Source: Ruegeria atlantica
GTDB taxonomy: Bacteria > Pseudomonadota > Alphaproteobacteria > Rhodobacterales > Rhodobacteraceae
Length of the DNA: 64,000 bases
Direction: 5' to 3'
NCBI GenBank assembly: GCA_013032095.1
Contig: WQBJ01000007.1
Span: 124,001-188,000 of the forward strand
Shown: one piece after another, positions 24,879 through 34,913 of the stretch
How the letters are laid out: every line of letters begins with the position of its first letter
Position numbering within the stretch: the stretch's first letter is position 1
Position numbers and translations under genes: made by a program
Notes under the pieces: model-generated
Databases searched by the model: none
What the model was told of the DNA's origin: nothing
What the model saw: the letters and a program-made list of their open reading frames with translations, nothing else

Positions 24879-26282
24879 ATGTCCCCCAAAACACTCTATG
24901 ACAAGATCTGGGATGCCCATGTCGCGCACGAAGCCGATGATGGCACCTGCCTGCTGTATATCGACCGCCATCTGGTTCACGAAGTGACCAGCCCGCAGGC
25001 GTTCGAAGGCCTGCGCATGGCAGGCCGCAAGGTGCGTGCACCGGAAAAGACCATCGCCGTGCCGGACCACAACGTGCCGACCACGCCGGATCGTGTGAAC
25101 GGGATCGAAAACCCGGAATCGCGCATTCAGGTCGAAGCGTTGGACAAGAATGCCAAGGATTTCGGCATTCACTATTATCCGGTTCATGACGTGCGTCAGG
25201 GCATCGTGCACATCGTCGGTCCCGAACAGGGTTGGACCCTGCCTGGCATGACCGTTGTCTGCGGCGACAGCCACACCGCGACCCATGGCGCGTTTGGCGC
25301 GCTGGCCCATGGCATCGGCACGTCCGAGGTCGAGCATGTTCTGGCCACGCAGACCCTGATCCAAAAGAAATCCAAGAACATGAAGGTGGAAATCACCGGC
25401 AAACTGCAGCCGGGCGTGACCGCCAAGGATATCACTCTGGCCGTGATCGGTGAGACCGGCACCGCCGGCGGCACCGGCTATGTCATCGAATATTGCGGTG
25501 AAGCGATCCGTGATCTGTCGATGGAAGGCCGTATGACTGTTTGCAACATGGCCATCGAGGGCGGCGCCCGCGCCGGCTTGATCGCACCGGACGAAACCAC
25601 ATTTGAGTACGTCAAAGGCCGTCCACACGCCCCAAAAGGCGCCCAGTGGGAAGCTGCGATGGACTGGTGGAAGACGCTCTACACCGACGAAGACGCGCAT
25701 TTCGACAAGGTCATCACCCTGCGCGGCGAAGACATCGCGCCGGTCGTGACCTGGGGCACCAGCCCGGAAGACGTGCTGCCGATCACCTCAACCGTGCCAC
25801 ACCCGGAAGATTTCGAAGGCGGCAAGGTCGACGCGGCTCGCCGTTCCATCGAATACATGGGTCTAGAAGCTGGCCAGAAGCTGAGCGATGTGGAAATCGA
25901 CACTGTCTTTATTGGCTCGTGCACCAATGGCCGCATCGAAGACCTGCGCGCCGCCGCTGAAATCCTGAAGGGCAAAAAGATCAAGGACGGTCTGCGCGCC
26001 ATGGTCGTGCCCGGTTCGGGTCTGGTCCGTGCTCAGGCCGAAGAAGAAGGCATTGCCGACATCTTTAAAGAGGCCGGGTTCGAATGGCGTCTGGCGGGAT
26101 GTTCGATGTGTCTGGCAATGAACCCCGACCAGTTGCAACCGGGCGAGCGCTGTGCCGCAACCTCGAACCGCAACTTCGAAGGTCGTCAGGGCCGGGGCGG
26201 ACGCACCCACCTACTGAGCCCCGCTATGGCTGCCGCAGCGGCAATCACAGGGCGGCTGACAGACGTCCGTGAATTGATGTAA
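24879..26282 (+). CDS. leuC: 3-isopropylmalate dehydratase large subunit LeuC
   Basis: A 467-residue aconitase-family enzyme that isomerises 2- to 3-isopropylmalate with LeuD in leucine biosynthesis. Iron-sulfur cysteines are in FIGSCTNGR and [11 protein letters not shown]. Other marks: [32 protein letters not shown] and [32 protein letters not shown] 24879 follows GAGAGGA and matches the usual N-terminus [15 protein letters not shown]; the longer frame to 24780 is spurious. The LeuD subunit is encoded at 26935, one gene downstream. Confidence 0.97.
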   Translation: MSPKTLYDKIWDAHVAHEADDGTCLLYIDRHLVHEVTSPQAFEGLRMAGRKVRAPEKTIAVPDHNVPTTPDRVNGIENPESRIQVEALDKNAKDFGIHYYPVHDVRQGIVHIVGPEQGWTLPGMTVVCGDSHTATHGAFGALAHGIGTSEVEHVLATQTLIQKKSKNMKVEITGKLQPGVTAKDITLAVIGETGTAGGTGYVIEYCGEAIRDLSMEGRMTVCNMAIEGGARAGLIAPDETTFEYVKGRPHAPKGAQWEAAMDWWKTLYTDEDAHFDKVITLRGEDIAPVVTWGTSPEDVLPITSTVPHPEDFEGGKVDAARRSIEYMGLEAGQKLSDVEIDTVFIGSCTNGRIEDLRAAAEILKGKKIKDGLRAMVVPGSGLVRAQAEEEGIADIFKEAGFEWRLAGCSMCLAMNPDQLQPGERCAATSNRNFEGRQGRGGRTHLLSPAMAAAAAITGRLTDVRELM

Positions 26283-26319
26283 GGTGCCCTCATATCTAGA
26301 TATTTGAGGGATTGAAGAC

Positions 26320-26892
26320 ATGAGTGACTGGATCAAATGGCTCCTGCTGGGGCTTCTGTCCATAGCGTTTGGTATCTTTGTACTGGGCGCGCCGGCGGTG
26401 GCCTCAATTGCTGTGACAGTGGTGACCGGTGTGTTGCTGCTGATTTCGGGCGCACTGCAAGTTGTTGGCGGTTTCACCGTCGAGGGAACCGGCAACAAGA
26501 TTCTGTCATTCATCATGGGTGCCGTAATGCTGTTTCTGGGGTGGTCGTTCCTCGACAACCCGCTGGAAGGCACATTGACGCTGGCGACCGTGGTGCTGAT
26601 CCTGTTCCTGGCAGGCGGCATTGCACGGGTGATCCTGTCATTCCAGATGCGCGGTACGCAGTATTTCTGGGCGACGCTGATCTCGGGCATCATGTCGATC
26701 GTTCTGGCGGTCCTGATCTGGCGTTTTGCCGCAGCCGATCCGGCGGTGCTGCTGCAACTGCTGGGCATCCTGCTGGGCATCGAGATGATCTTCAACGGGC
26801 TCGGCCTGGTCTTCATGGCGTTCTACGTCAAGGACGCACCCAAAGACGACAAAGCGCCGTCAGGCGAAACAACCGAAGCGAAAGAAGCTTAA
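26320..26892 (+). CDS. HdeD/DUF308-family membrane protein
   Basis: A 190-residue membrane protein with about six hydrophobic helices in three hairpins (residues 6-25, 30-50, 62-80, 85-108, 118-137, 140-165) and a charged C-terminal tail (KDAPKDDKAPSGETTEAKEA). The repeated G-hydrophobic helix pattern matches HdeD/DUF308 acid-resistance proteins. It lies between leuC and leuD in the same direction, 37 bases after leuC, so it should be co-transcribed although it has no known leucine role. Confidence 0.75.
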   Translation: MSDWIKWLLLGLLSIAFGIFVLGAPAVASIAVTVVTGVLLLISGALQVVGGFTVEGTGNKILSFIMGAVMLFLGWSFLDNPLEGTLTLATVVLILFLAGGIARVILSFQMRGTQYFWATLISGIMSIVLAVLIWRFAAADPAVLLQLLGILLGIEMIFNGLGLVFMAFYVKDAPKDDKAPSGETTEAKEA

Positions 26893-26934
26893 ACGCGGGG
26901 CATGGGCGCGGCCCTCTCCCGCAGGAGTGTGAAC

Positions 26935-27540
26935 ATGGAAAAGTTTGAAAAAGTCCACGGGGTGGCCGCCCCAATGCCGCTGATCAATATCGATACCGAT
27001 ATGATCATTCCGAAAGTGCACCTGAAAACCATCAAACGGTCCGGTCTGGGCGTCGTGTTGTTTGACGAGATGCGCTATCACGATGACGGTCAGGAAAACG
27101 AAGAGTTTGTCCTGAACAAACCCGCTTATCGCCAAACCGAGATTCTGGTCGCAGGAGACAATTTCGGCTGCGGTTCGTCGCGGGAACACGCACCATGGGC
27201 GATCAAGGATTTCGGCATCAAGGTCGTGATCTCGACAAGCTTTGCCGACATCTTTTTCAACAACTGCTTCAAGAACGGCATCCTGCCCATCGTAGTCGAG
27301 GAAGAGCACCATGCGATCCTGATGGACGACGCGCATAAGGGCGAAAACGCTCGCATGACCGTGCATCTGGAAGATCAGCAGATCACCACTTCGGATGGCG
27401 TCGTGATCGCGTTCGACATCGACCCACACCGCAAGCACTGCCTGCTGAACGGTTTGGACGATATCGGCCTGACCATGGAAAAGGACCATCACATCGACAA
27501 GTTCGAGGATCACGCGAGTCAGGCCCGTCCCTGGGTGTGA
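26935..27540 (+). CDS. leuD: 3-isopropylmalate dehydratase small subunit LeuD
   Basis: A 201-residue swivel-domain subunit partnering LeuC. Family marks: [73 protein letters not shown] and the C-terminal [26 protein letters not shown] 26935 is preceded by AGGAG; the in-frame extension to 26902 is not supported. A hairpin at 27574-27595 follows. Confidence 0.97.
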   Translation: MEKFEKVHGVAAPMPLINIDTDMIIPKVHLKTIKRSGLGVVLFDEMRYHDDGQENEEFVLNKPAYRQTEILVAGDNFGCGSSREHAPWAIKDFGIKVVISTSFADIFFNNCFKNGILPIVVEEEHHAILMDDAHKGENARMTVHLEDQQITTSDGVVIAFDIDPHRKHCLLNGLDDIGLTMEKDHHIDKFEDHASQARPWV

Positions 27541-27870
27541 TTCTCGGGACGAATCTGTGGACACTCAACCTAATGGGGTCGCCAAGGCGGCCCCATTCGC
27601 ATTCTTGGTGTTCAATACTTAGCAACCACAACATGTAGACCAGATCGTAGTCTACACGTCGGATTTGCGTCAGAAATGATGCAAACTCGCACCAGTTTCG
27701 CCATCTTTTTGCCTGAAATGGAGTGTTTTCTGCGGGTTGGCTTGAGCCATTTGTTTTACAGGGTCAATGTTAACGCTCAAGAGGTAGCCGTCAAAAAAAC
27801 AAGATGGCGGACACAAGTTGGAAAGAAGTCGGCAAAGAATCGACCTATCCAGTTTGAAAGGGTTCGGATA
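27541..27870. other. Intergenic region after leuD
   Basis: A 330-base gap. It holds the leuD hairpin (27574-27595), an inverted repeat TGTAGAC (27634-27640) / GTCTACA (27650-27656) with a 9-base spacer that could be an operator or small hairpin, and an in-frame extension of the next gene from 27676. The extension lacks the hydrophobic pattern of the protein and is probably untranslated. No RNA gene is recognised. Confidence 0.5.
27574..27595 (+). terminator. Stem-loop after leuD
   Basis: TGGGGTCGCC (27574-27583) pairs with GGCGGCCCCA (27586-27595) with one G-U pair and a 2-base loop, so in practice a shorter stem with a larger loop. It is followed by TTCGCATTCTTGG, not a T-run. Likely ends the leuC-leuD unit. 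Confidence 0.55.
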
Positions 27871-28701
27871 GTGATTGCTCGCACAACAGGGGCGGCAATT
27901 CGGGGAATTTTGGTCGCATTAATGGTGTTGACCCCCGCGTTGTACCTGCCCGTATCGTCAACGAATGGCACCGAGATTGTTGTCTTTCTCGCCATTCTCG
28001 CCTTCTTTCTGACCTTTGCCGAATATAACTCGGCCTTTCCCAGCTTCATTGAATTCCGCGACGCACCGCCTGTTAACCGCCTGCGCTTTGTTGGGCTGAT
28101 GTCGATGATCACCTTCCTGACACTGGTCTGCAAAAACGCCTATGCACCCAGCGATCTGACCGCCGCCATCTATGCATTGGGCCTTGGCGTCGCCAACGTA
28201 GCGGATTTCCCGTATTCGCCGGTAAGGCTCATCGTGCTCATGCTGCCGGACGATGCCAGTACATCGCTGATCGAATTGGTGCGTATTTCGGCCAGTGTGG
28301 CGTATGTGGCTGCACTTGTCACAATAGGCAGCTTTGTCTACGCAGTGAAAATGCGGGGCTGGCCAACCGGCAATGGCGCGTTCAACGTTTGGACCAACCT
28401 GCCCCTGTTCGATCCGACCAAGGGTGGTGACGTTGTCACCCGCTTACAGCGTGACGGACGCCTGAACATCTCGATCGGAGTGCTCCTGCCCTTCGTAATC
28501 CCAGCGCTGATCAAACTGCTGACCGACTATGCCAACCCAATCTCGTTGAGCAATCCACAGACCCTGATCTGGACTATGAGCGCCTGGGCCTTCCTGCCTG
28601 CCAGCATGATCATGCGCGGTATAGCAACCTTACGCATCGCAAATCTGATTGTTGAGAAGCGTCGCGCCTACTCTACTGCCGAGTCTACACAGGCCGCATG
28701 A
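27871..28701 (+). CDS. Integral membrane protein, unknown
   Basis: About 276 residues with six or so membrane spans (starting IRGILVALMVLTPALYLP, then VVFLAILAFFLTFAEY, FVGLMSMITFLTLV, ISASVAYVAALVTIGSFVY, IGVLLPFVIPALIKLL, MSAWAFLPASMIMRG). GTG 27871 is preceded by AAAGGG eight bases upstream and places the first span at the N-terminus; an upstream ATG at 27676 would add 65 polar residues and is disfavoured. No family recognised. Its stop overlaps the start of the nuclease-like gene downstream (ATGA), so the two are coupled. Confidence 0.7.
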   Translation: MIARTTGAAIRGILVALMVLTPALYLPVSSTNGTEIVVFLAILAFFLTFAEYNSAFPSFIEFRDAPPVNRLRFVGLMSMITFLTLVCKNAYAPSDLTAAIYALGLGVANVADFPYSPVRLIVLMLPDDASTSLIELVRISASVAYVAALVTIGSFVYAVKMRGWPTGNGAFNVWTNLPLFDPTKGGDVVTRLQRDGRLNISIGVLLPFVIPALIKLLTDYANPISLSNPQTLIWTMSAWAFLPASMIMRGIATLRIANLIVEKRRAYSTAESTQAA

Positions 28702-29741
28702 TCCGTATCCTTCTGCTGTTGCTGCTGCCGGCTTTGGCACAGGCAGAAACAGTGCGCATTGCCACCTACAACACGGAACTCAGTCGCGACGGGCCAGGCC
28801 TGTTGCTGCGCGACATTCAGCGGGGTGATGCGCAGGTGCTGGCGGTGGTTGACGTACTGGTCGCCGTGCAGCCCGATATTGTTGCTTTGCAGGGCATCGA
28901 CTGGGATATGGATGGTTTGGCCGTGAGTGCTTTGGCCAAGCAGTTGCAACTGGCCGGGTTGGATTTCCCCCACCACTTCTCAGCACAGCCCAATGCCGGG
29001 CTGGAAACGTCGCTGGACCTGAACGGCGATGGCCGCACCTATGGCCCGGCAGACGCCCAAGGGTGGGGGCGCTTTACCGGCCAGGGCGGGCTGGCGGTGC
29101 TGTCGCGATATCCCATTCACACCGATAGCGTGCAGGACTTCACCGATCTGCTCTGGCGCGATCTGCCGGGCGCGCAATTGCCGGTCACAGAAGCCGGGCC
29201 GTTCCCCTCGGAAGAGGCGCAGCGCATACAGCGCCTTTCAGCCGTGGCCCATTGGATCGTGCCAGTGGACACGCCCGTCGGCTTGCTGGACCTGATGACC
29301 TTTCACGCAGCGCCCCCGGTCTTTGACGGGCCAGAGGATCGCAACGGGCTGCGCAACCGCGATGAAATTCACCTCTGGTCCGTGGTTATAGATGGCAAGC
29401 TGGGGCGTGGGCCTGATGGACCGTTCGTGATCGCGGGGGATGCCAATCTGGACCCGGAACAAGGCGAGGGGCGTAGAGAGGCAATTCAAGATTTACTCAC
29501 CGATCCTCGCCTGCAGGACCCCCAGCCCAGTGCTCCATCCGGAGCGTTGACCACTGTCGTCTGGAAAGCAGTGGGCGAGATGCGGGTTGACTACGTACTG
29601 CCCTCGACCGATCTGGAAATTGCAGGCGCGGGTGTATTCTGGCCAGAAGAGGGCACGCCGCTGCGTGAAGCGGCCGAACAGGCCAGCAGGCACCGCCTCG
29701 TCTGGGTTGATGTGGCCATGCCCGAGAAACCATTGAACTGA
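28698..29741 (+). CDS. Exported endonuclease/exonuclease/phosphatase-family protein
   Basis: A 347-residue protein with a signal peptide (MIRILLLLLLPALAQA). The DNase-I-like fold is shown by RIATYNTEL with the metal-site Asn, IVALQGIDWD in place of the usual LQE, FVIAGDANLDPEQGEG (catalytic GD-x-N) and the C-terminal RHRLVWVDV corresponding to SDHxPV. The Glu of LQE being replaced by Gly could alter metal binding. Substrate may be extracellular DNA or phosphoesters. Coupled to the upstream membrane protein gene; found between leuD and leuB. Confidence 0.85.
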   Translation: MIRILLLLLLPALAQAETVRIATYNTELSRDGPGLLLRDIQRGDAQVLAVVDVLVAVQPDIVALQGIDWDMDGLAVSALAKQLQLAGLDFPHHFSAQPNAGLETSLDLNGDGRTYGPADAQGWGRFTGQGGLAVLSRYPIHTDSVQDFTDLLWRDLPGAQLPVTEAGPFPSEEAQRIQRLSAVAHWIVPVDTPVGLLDLMTFHAAPPVFDGPEDRNGLRNRDEIHLWSVVIDGKLGRGPDGPFVIAGDANLDPEQGEGRREAIQDLLTDPRLQDPQPSAPSGALTTVVWKAVGEMRVDYVLPSTDLEIAGAGVFWPEEGTPLREAAEQASRHRLVWVDVAMPEKPLN

Positions 29742-29798
29742 CCCATTCAATTTGCTCAGGGAGTTGCCGCATGGCAGAGAAAGTGTATTCATAATTGA

Positions 29799-30707
29799 AT
29801 GGACAAATCTCTTACCCATGCCGATTGGTCGCTGATCCAGAGTTTTCTGGCCGTAACGGAAACCGGCTCTCTCTCTGGGGCTGCGCGACAATTGAACCGC
29901 AGTCAGCCAACCCTTGGCCGCCAGATTCACGCTCTCGAGGAAGAGTTGGGCGTGTCCCTCTTTGACCGCCACGCGCGCGGACTGAAGCTGAGTGAGGTAG
30001 GTACCCAACTATTGCCGATGGCGCAGCAGATGCACTCGGCCATGACGTCGTTCAGCCTGGCAGCAGCAGGTCAGGCGCAGCAATTGGAGGGGTCAGTGCG
30101 GATTACTGCCTCGGTCTTTGCCTCACACCACCTGTTACCACCAATTCTGGCGCAGATCCGGGCGCAGGAACCGGCTATTCAACTGGAGCTGGTTGCCACG
30201 GACGCCACCGAGAATTTGCTGTACCGAGAGGCAGACATTGCCGTACGCATGTACCGCCCGGAGCAGGTTGACCTCATCTCGCGCTACCTAGGGGATGTGC
30301 AACTGTGTTTCTGTGCCGCCCGGTCCTATCTGGACCGCGCGGGACGACCAGAGCAGCCCGATGAAATGTTCGACCACGATCTGGTCGGCTTTGATGCAAA
30401 TGAACAGATGATCACCAAGATGCGCGCCCGAGGCTGGCCTGTCAGCAAAGACAGCTTTTCCACGCGGTGCGACCTGCAGAGCGCGTACTGGCAATTGGTC
30501 CGCGCAGGTTGTGGAATAGGGTTTACTCAGGTTCAGGTGGCCAAGGCCGACCCGGATATCGAGATCATTCTGCCGAATTTAGACGTTCTGGCGCTGCCGG
30601 TGTGGTTGGCCGCGCCTCAGGCCATGCGCCAGACCCCGCGTATTCGCAGAGTCTGGGATTTGCTGGCCGACGGGCTAAAGGCCAGCCTTCAAAGTTCGCC
30701 AGTATAG
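29799..30707 (+). CDS. LysR-family transcriptional regulator
   Basis: A 302-residue regulator. The N-terminal winged helix-turn-helix is clear: WSLIQSFLAVTETGSLSGAARQLNRSQPTLGRQIHALEEELGVSLFDRHARGLKLSE (residues 10-66). The effector domain spans 92-295. Ligand is unknown. It is not divergent from an obvious target; its 3' end overlaps the convergent peroxiredoxin-like gene by 19 bases. It could regulate that gene or act elsewhere. Confidence 0.9.
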   Translation: MDKSLTHADWSLIQSFLAVTETGSLSGAARQLNRSQPTLGRQIHALEEELGVSLFDRHARGLKLSEVGTQLLPMAQQMHSAMTSFSLAAAGQAQQLEGSVRITASVFASHHLLPPILAQIRAQEPAIQLELVATDATENLLYREADIAVRMYRPEQVDLISRYLGDVQLCFCAARSYLDRAGRPEQPDEMFDHDLVGFDANEQMITKMRARGWPVSKDSFSTRCDLQSAYWQLVRAGCGIGFTQVQVAKADPDIEIILPNLDVLALPVWLAAPQAMRQTPRIRRVWDLLADGLKASLQSSPV

Positions 30708-31216
30708 GTACCGCGCGGCGGGTAGTTGTTGCCCAGCGTGAATTTCAAGCCCCCGACAATGTCGGACATTGTCGGTCGGGCGAAAGGTGTCGTCTGCTGC
30801 CACGCGTAGTACAGCATCCGGTCTGGTGAGATGAAGAAATGCCCAGGCTCGGCAAACAGGGCGGGCTCGGCACTGCCTTCGCGCGCTGTCGAGATGTGCA
30901 GGCCCCAGTCCTCGCGCGCCGCCGCCATTGGCAGACCGTAACCCACACGCAACCGCGATACTTCGGCTTTTTCGACCGTTTCAGCGGCACGATCCGCCGT
31001 ATCCGTAGTGATCATGATCACTTCGATACCCAGCCCCGCGAAATCGTCCAAAGCGGCCTCAACCTCTTTCATCTGCTTGATGCAGATCGGGCAATGCAAG
31101 CCACGGTACTGAATCACCAGGGTACCGTTTTCGCCCTTGTCCGTGTCCAGATCGAATGTTCCGTGGCCCACAGTTTCGATTTTCAGCGCAGGAACTGGAT
31201 TTCCCGGTATCAACAT
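30689..31216 (-). CDS. Peroxiredoxin-like (AhpC/TSA) protein
   Basis: A 175-residue thioredoxin-fold protein. The redox motif is CPIC in QYRGLHCPICIKQMKEVE (about residues 44-47), placed where AhpC/TSA members carry the peroxidatic Cys. Further marks: VIMITTDTADRA and GHFFISPDRMLYYAWQQTTPFARP. It probably reduces peroxides or acts as a thiol oxidoreductase in the cytoplasm. ATG 31216 has GAGGA upstream; a longer frame to 31249 lacks one. The 3' end overlaps the LysR gene in convergent orientation. Confidence 0.8.
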   Translation of the reverse strand: MLIPGNPVPALKIETVGHGTFDLDTDKGENGTLVIQYRGLHCPICIKQMKEVEAALDDFAGLGIEVIMITTDTADRAAETVEKAEVSRLRVGYGLPMAAAREDWGLHISTAREGSAEPALFAEPGHFFISPDRMLYYAWQQTTPFARPTMSDIVGGLKFTLGNNYPPRGTYTGEL

Positions 31217-31306
31217 GTGTTTTCCTCGTGATTTGGCCGGGCGTCTCATTGACCCGATGCGGCGCAGACGCTAGGGCCTTTGCGACGAAACGCAAGGAGA
31301 TCCTTC

Positions 31307-32410
31307 ATGTCCAACCCTTCGCTCCTCATCCTGCCCGGAGACGGAATTGGCCCGGAAGTTATGGCCGAAGTGCGCAGAATCATCGACTGGTTCGGCGAAA
31401 AGCGCGGCCTTCACTTTGACGTGAGCGAAGACCTGGTGGGCGGCGCAGCCTATGACGCGCATGGCAAGCCCCTGTCGGACGAGACAATGGCCAAGGCGCA
31501 AGAGGTGGACGCTGTTCTGCTGGGCGCCGTGGGTGGTCCGAAATACGACGATCTGGATTTCAGCCTCAAGCCCGAGCGCGGGTTGCTGCGTCTGCGCAAA
31601 GAGATGGATCTGTACTCCAACCTGCGCCCGGCCCAGTGCTTTGACGCGCTGGCCGATTTCTCGTCGCTGAAGAAGGACATCGTTGCTGGTCTGGACATCA
31701 TGATCGTGCGCGAGCTGACCTCGGGCGTCTATTTCGGCGAACCGCGGGGTATCTTCGAGGAAGGCAACGAGCGTGTGGGCATCAACACCCAGCGCTACAC
31801 TGAATCCGAAATCGAACGCGCTGCACGCTCGGCCTTTGAATTGGCGATGCGCCGGAACAAGAAGGTCTGCTCGATGGAGAAGGCCAACGTGATGGAATCG
31901 GGCATTCTGTGGCGCGAGGTCGTGGATCGTGTGGCCAAGGACTACCCCGAGGTCGAGCTGAGCCATATGTATGCCGACAACGGCGCAATGCAGCTGGTGC
32001 GCGCACCCAAGCAGTTTGACGTAATCCTGACCGACAACCTGTTCGGCGACATCCTGTCGGACTGTGCCGCAATGCTGACCGGATCTCTGGGTATGTTGCC
32101 TTCGGCCTCTCTGGGTGCCCCGATGGCCAACGGCCGCCCCAAGGCGATGTACGAGCCCGTGCACGGCTCCGCCCCCGATATCGCGGGCGAAGGCAAAGCC
32201 AACCCGATCGCCTGTATCCTCAGCTTCGCCATGGCGCTGCGCTACAGCTTTGACCAGGGCACTGAGGCGGACCGTCTGGAAGCCGCAATCGAGAAAGTGC
32301 TGGCCGATGGTGTCCGCACCGGTGATCTGCTGGCCGATGAGGGCGTGACCCCGGTCTCGACCACCGAGATGGGTGACGCGATCCTGGCAGCGCTGGACAG
32401 CAGTCTCTGA
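31307..32410 (+). CDS. leuB: 3-isopropylmalate dehydrogenase LeuB
   Basis: A 367-residue NAD-dependent beta-decarboxylating dehydrogenase giving 2-oxoisocaproate. Marks: [111 protein letters not shown] and [24 protein letters not shown] 31307 is preceded by AGGAG. Strong terminator downstream. It is 3.8 kb from leuD, with the intervening genes not obviously in leucine synthesis. Confidence 0.97.
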   Translation: MSNPSLLILPGDGIGPEVMAEVRRIIDWFGEKRGLHFDVSEDLVGGAAYDAHGKPLSDETMAKAQEVDAVLLGAVGGPKYDDLDFSLKPERGLLRLRKEMDLYSNLRPAQCFDALADFSSLKKDIVAGLDIMIVRELTSGVYFGEPRGIFEEGNERVGINTQRYTESEIERAARSAFELAMRRNKKVCSMEKANVMESGILWREVVDRVAKDYPEVELSHMYADNGAMQLVRAPKQFDVILTDNLFGDILSDCAAMLTGSLGMLPSASLGAPMANGRPKAMYEPVHGSAPDIAGEGKANPIACILSFAMALRYSFDQGTEADRLEAAIEKVLADGVRTGDLLADEGVTPVSTTEMGDAILAALDSSL

Positions 32411-32433
32411 TCACGTATCGCAACTGGATCGAA

Positions 32434-32465
32434 AGGCGGTGCCCGGTGCACCGCCTTTTTTTGCG
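32434..32465 (+). terminator. Rho-independent terminator of leuB
   Basis: AGGCGGTGC pairs with GCACCGCCT around CCGGT, followed by seven T. It lies at the convergent leuB / PBP1A boundary; in the minus direction only three T follow, so it works mainly for leuB. Confidence 0.9.
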
Positions 32466-32467
32466 CC

Positions 32468-34654
32468 TCAGTTTCCGAAAATGTTGTTCAGCAAGTTGTT
32501 GATGGCGTTTTCAAACCCACTGCCCTGCCGACGTCTTTGCTGCCGCGGCTGTGCCGTTCGCACCGGCGGGTCCGGTGCCAACATTGGCAACGGCGTGGGC
32601 GTCATACCTTCGGTCACGCGCAGCATCGTCTCTTTCCAGATCTCGGCAGGCAGTCCGCCACCGGTTACACCCGACAGGGGCGTATTGTCGTCGTACCCCA
32701 TCCAGACTCCGGCCACATAGTCGGCCGTGAATCCAATGAACCACGCATCCCGCGCCGCCTGTGTCGTACCGGTCTTCCCCGCAACCTGCCACCCGGGTAG
32801 CTGCGCCCGCGCGCCGGTGCCCTCGGACACCACACGCATCATCATCCAAGTTAGTTGCTTGGCCGCCTTGTCGTTGATCACCCGCTCGCCGATACCTGAT
32901 GTCTTCACCATCATTGGGGTATCATCCCCAAGCAGCTTCAACTCAGACAGGCCAAATGGCTCCACGGCCGAGCCCCCGTTCAGGATACCGGCATAAGCCC
33001 CGGTCATCTCGATCAGCGTGCTTTCCGATGCGCCCAGCGCCAGAGCTGGACCCTGCGCCAGATCGCTTTCGATACCAAACTCACTGGCCACGGTCCGGAC
33101 ATTTTCCAGCCCGGCAACCTCGGCCACTTTTACAGCTGGGACGTTCAGCGAATTCTTCAGCGCATCCGCCAGTGTGACGCGACCATAATACTTTCTGGTG
33201 TAGTTCTCGGGGCACCACTGGCCCGAACCTGGAATGTTGATGCAATAGGGCTCATCCACAACTGTATCCAGTGGCGAATACCCCAGCTCCAGCGCAGTGG
33301 CATAAACGAAGGGTTTGAAAGAAGACCCGGTCTGACGCAGCGCCTGTGTCGCACGGTTGAACGCACCTGACACGCGAGTCTTGCGTCCGCCCACCATCGC
33401 TCGTACGGCCCCATCCGCCGACATCACGACAATGGCCGCCTGTGCTTTTGAACCTTCGCGCACTTTCTCCTGAAAGATATATTGCAGTGCCTCTTCCGCA
33501 GATTTCTGCAAGCGCTGGTCCAGCGTGGTCCGGATCACCACATCATCCGTGGTGTCGGTACCAAAGAAGCTCGGCAATTCGGTTATCACCCAATCGGCGA
33601 AATAGCCACCAGCACGCGCCGCAGCTGCCTCGGACAATTGCGCCGGGTTGCTGCGTGCCTTGCTGGCCTGCGAGGCGGTCAGGTAGTCCTGCGCCTCCAT
33701 CAAGCCAATGACCAACCGTGCCCGGTCCTGCGAGCGTTGCAGGTTGTTCGTGGGCGCGTAGCGTGTCGGCGCGACCAGCAGGCCGGCCAGCATTGCGGCC
33801 TGTGACGGGTTCACCTCGGCAGCCGAGATACCAAAATAGCGCTGGCTCGCAGCCTCGAATCCGCGCGCGCCCGCGCCCAGGAAGGCGCGGTTCAGATAGA
33901 TGGTCAGGATCTCGTCCTTGGAGTACTTGACCTCCATCGCTATCGCATAGACCGCTTCCTTGGCCTTGCGCCAAAGGGATCCCTGACGGCAATCGGACTC
34001 ATAAGCGGCCTCAGACTCCCATTCGCTGGGCACGTAAGGCACGCCCAAACACAACAGCTTGGCGGTCTGCTGCGTGATGGTCGAGCCGCCATGGCCGGAC
34101 AGCGGCCCGCGCCCTTCGCTCAGGTTGATGCGCACAGCACTGGCGACGCCGCGTGGGCTGACGCCGAAATGGCGGTAGAATCGTTTGTCCTCGGTGGCGA
34201 CAACGGCGTTTTTCAGATGAGGTGAGACGGTATCGGCGGTAATCACCCCGCCGAACTGGTCCCCACGCCAGGCAAAGACCTTACCATCACGGTCCAGCAA
34301 AGTGACCGAGCCGCGCGCACGACCATCCAGCAGGGAATCCACATCGGGCAGCGACGTGTAGACAACCCCAACCGCAAGCGCCAATAGCAAGCCGGCCACT
34401 GCCCCGACGCGCCATGTAATGCCCCAGATCAGACGCCAGACCCAACGGAACAGGCGGCGGAAGAATCCACCTCCGTTGCCACCCAATTTCTTACCGGTTC
34501 TCTTTCGGGTGGTCTTTCGAGTCGTCGTTTTGCGCGCAGCCGCCTTTTTGCCCGCGGGTTTCGCGGTGCGCTTGGACGTCGCTGGCTTGCGGCCTTTCGA
34601 CGGATATCTTTTGTCGGCGACAAGCGGTGCCTTTCGGCGCCTGGACTCAGTCAT
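32468..34654 (-). CDS. PBP1A-type bifunctional transglycosylase/transpeptidase
   Basis: A 728-residue class A penicillin-binding protein building peptidoglycan. Residues 5-56 are an unusually basic cytoplasmic tail of Lys/Arg/Thr/Ala; a membrane span follows at about 72-98. The glycosyltransferase domain has EDKRFYRHFGVSPRGVASA with catalytic Glu and GGSTITQQTAKLL. The transpeptidase domain has the Ser of TGSSFKPF, the SLN triad in LKNSLNVPAV and KTGTT. ATG 34654 is preferred over the frame start at 34690. Length is compact compared with E. coli PBP1a, lacking a large OB insert. Confidence 0.92.
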   Translation of the reverse strand: MTESRRRKAPLVADKRYPSKGRKPATSKRTAKPAGKKAAARKTTTRKTTRKRTGKKLGGNGGGFFRRLFRWVWRLIWGITWRVGAVAGLLLALAVGVVYTSLPDVDSLLDGRARGSVTLLDRDGKVFAWRGDQFGGVITADTVSPHLKNAVVATEDKRFYRHFGVSPRGVASAVRINLSEGRGPLSGHGGSTITQQTAKLLCLGVPYVPSEWESEAAYESDCRQGSLWRKAKEAVYAIAMEVKYSKDEILTIYLNRAFLGAGARGFEAASQRYFGISAAEVNPSQAAMLAGLLVAPTRYAPTNNLQRSQDRARLVIGLMEAQDYLTASQASKARSNPAQLSEAAAARAGGYFADWVITELPSFFGTDTTDDVVIRTTLDQRLQKSAEEALQYIFQEKVREGSKAQAAIVVMSADGAVRAMVGGRKTRVSGAFNRATQALRQTGSSFKPFVYATALELGYSPLDTVVDEPYCINIPGSGQWCPENYTRKYYGRVTLADALKNSLNVPAVKVAEVAGLENVRTVASEFGIESDLAQGPALALGASESTLIEMTGAYAGILNGGSAVEPFGLSELKLLGDDTPMMVKTSGIGERVINDKAAKQLTWMMMRVVSEGTGARAQLPGWQVAGKTGTTQAARDAWFIGFTADYVAGVWMGYDDNTPLSGVTGGGLPAEIWKETMLRVTEGMTPTPLPMLAPDPPVRTAQPRQQRRRQGSGFENAINNLLNNIFGN

Positions 34655-34913
34655 GCTCAACCTCTGCCCGGTTATCGTTTTGAGGCACAATACCCTGCCC
34701 CGCCCATGAAGTAGAGGGATGAATTTCCGCCAAATGCCCTCTTCATTTCGCCTATTTTTTAATCATTGACGTATTTCTGTGCAAAAATTGTGCACCTTGC
34801 CGCAAATTTCCCCAGCGTCTTTCCCCCTTAACCGTTCCTTACAACGCCCTGACGCGCTTTTTTCTGCAGGTGCAAAACAGACCGGACAGACCCGGAAAGC
34901 AGAGGGGACTAAC
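34655..34913 (+). promoter_or_regulatory. Promoter region of the PII-amtB operon
   Basis: This 259-base divergent region serves PBP1A and the PII gene. It contains GTGCA (34779-34783) and TGCAC (34791-34795) as an inverted repeat around an AT-rich 7-base centre, reminiscent of an NtrC half-site pair but with different arm polarity. A TTGACG at 34766-34771 could be a -35 element. I see no convincing sigma-54 -24/-12 pair. Confidence 0.35.

Noticed and set aside
34779..34795. NtrC binding site before the PII gene
   Set aside because: The arms are GTGCA and TGCAC, opposite in polarity to the TGCAC...GTGCA consensus, and no sigma-54 promoter is visible; kept only as a weak inverted repeat.
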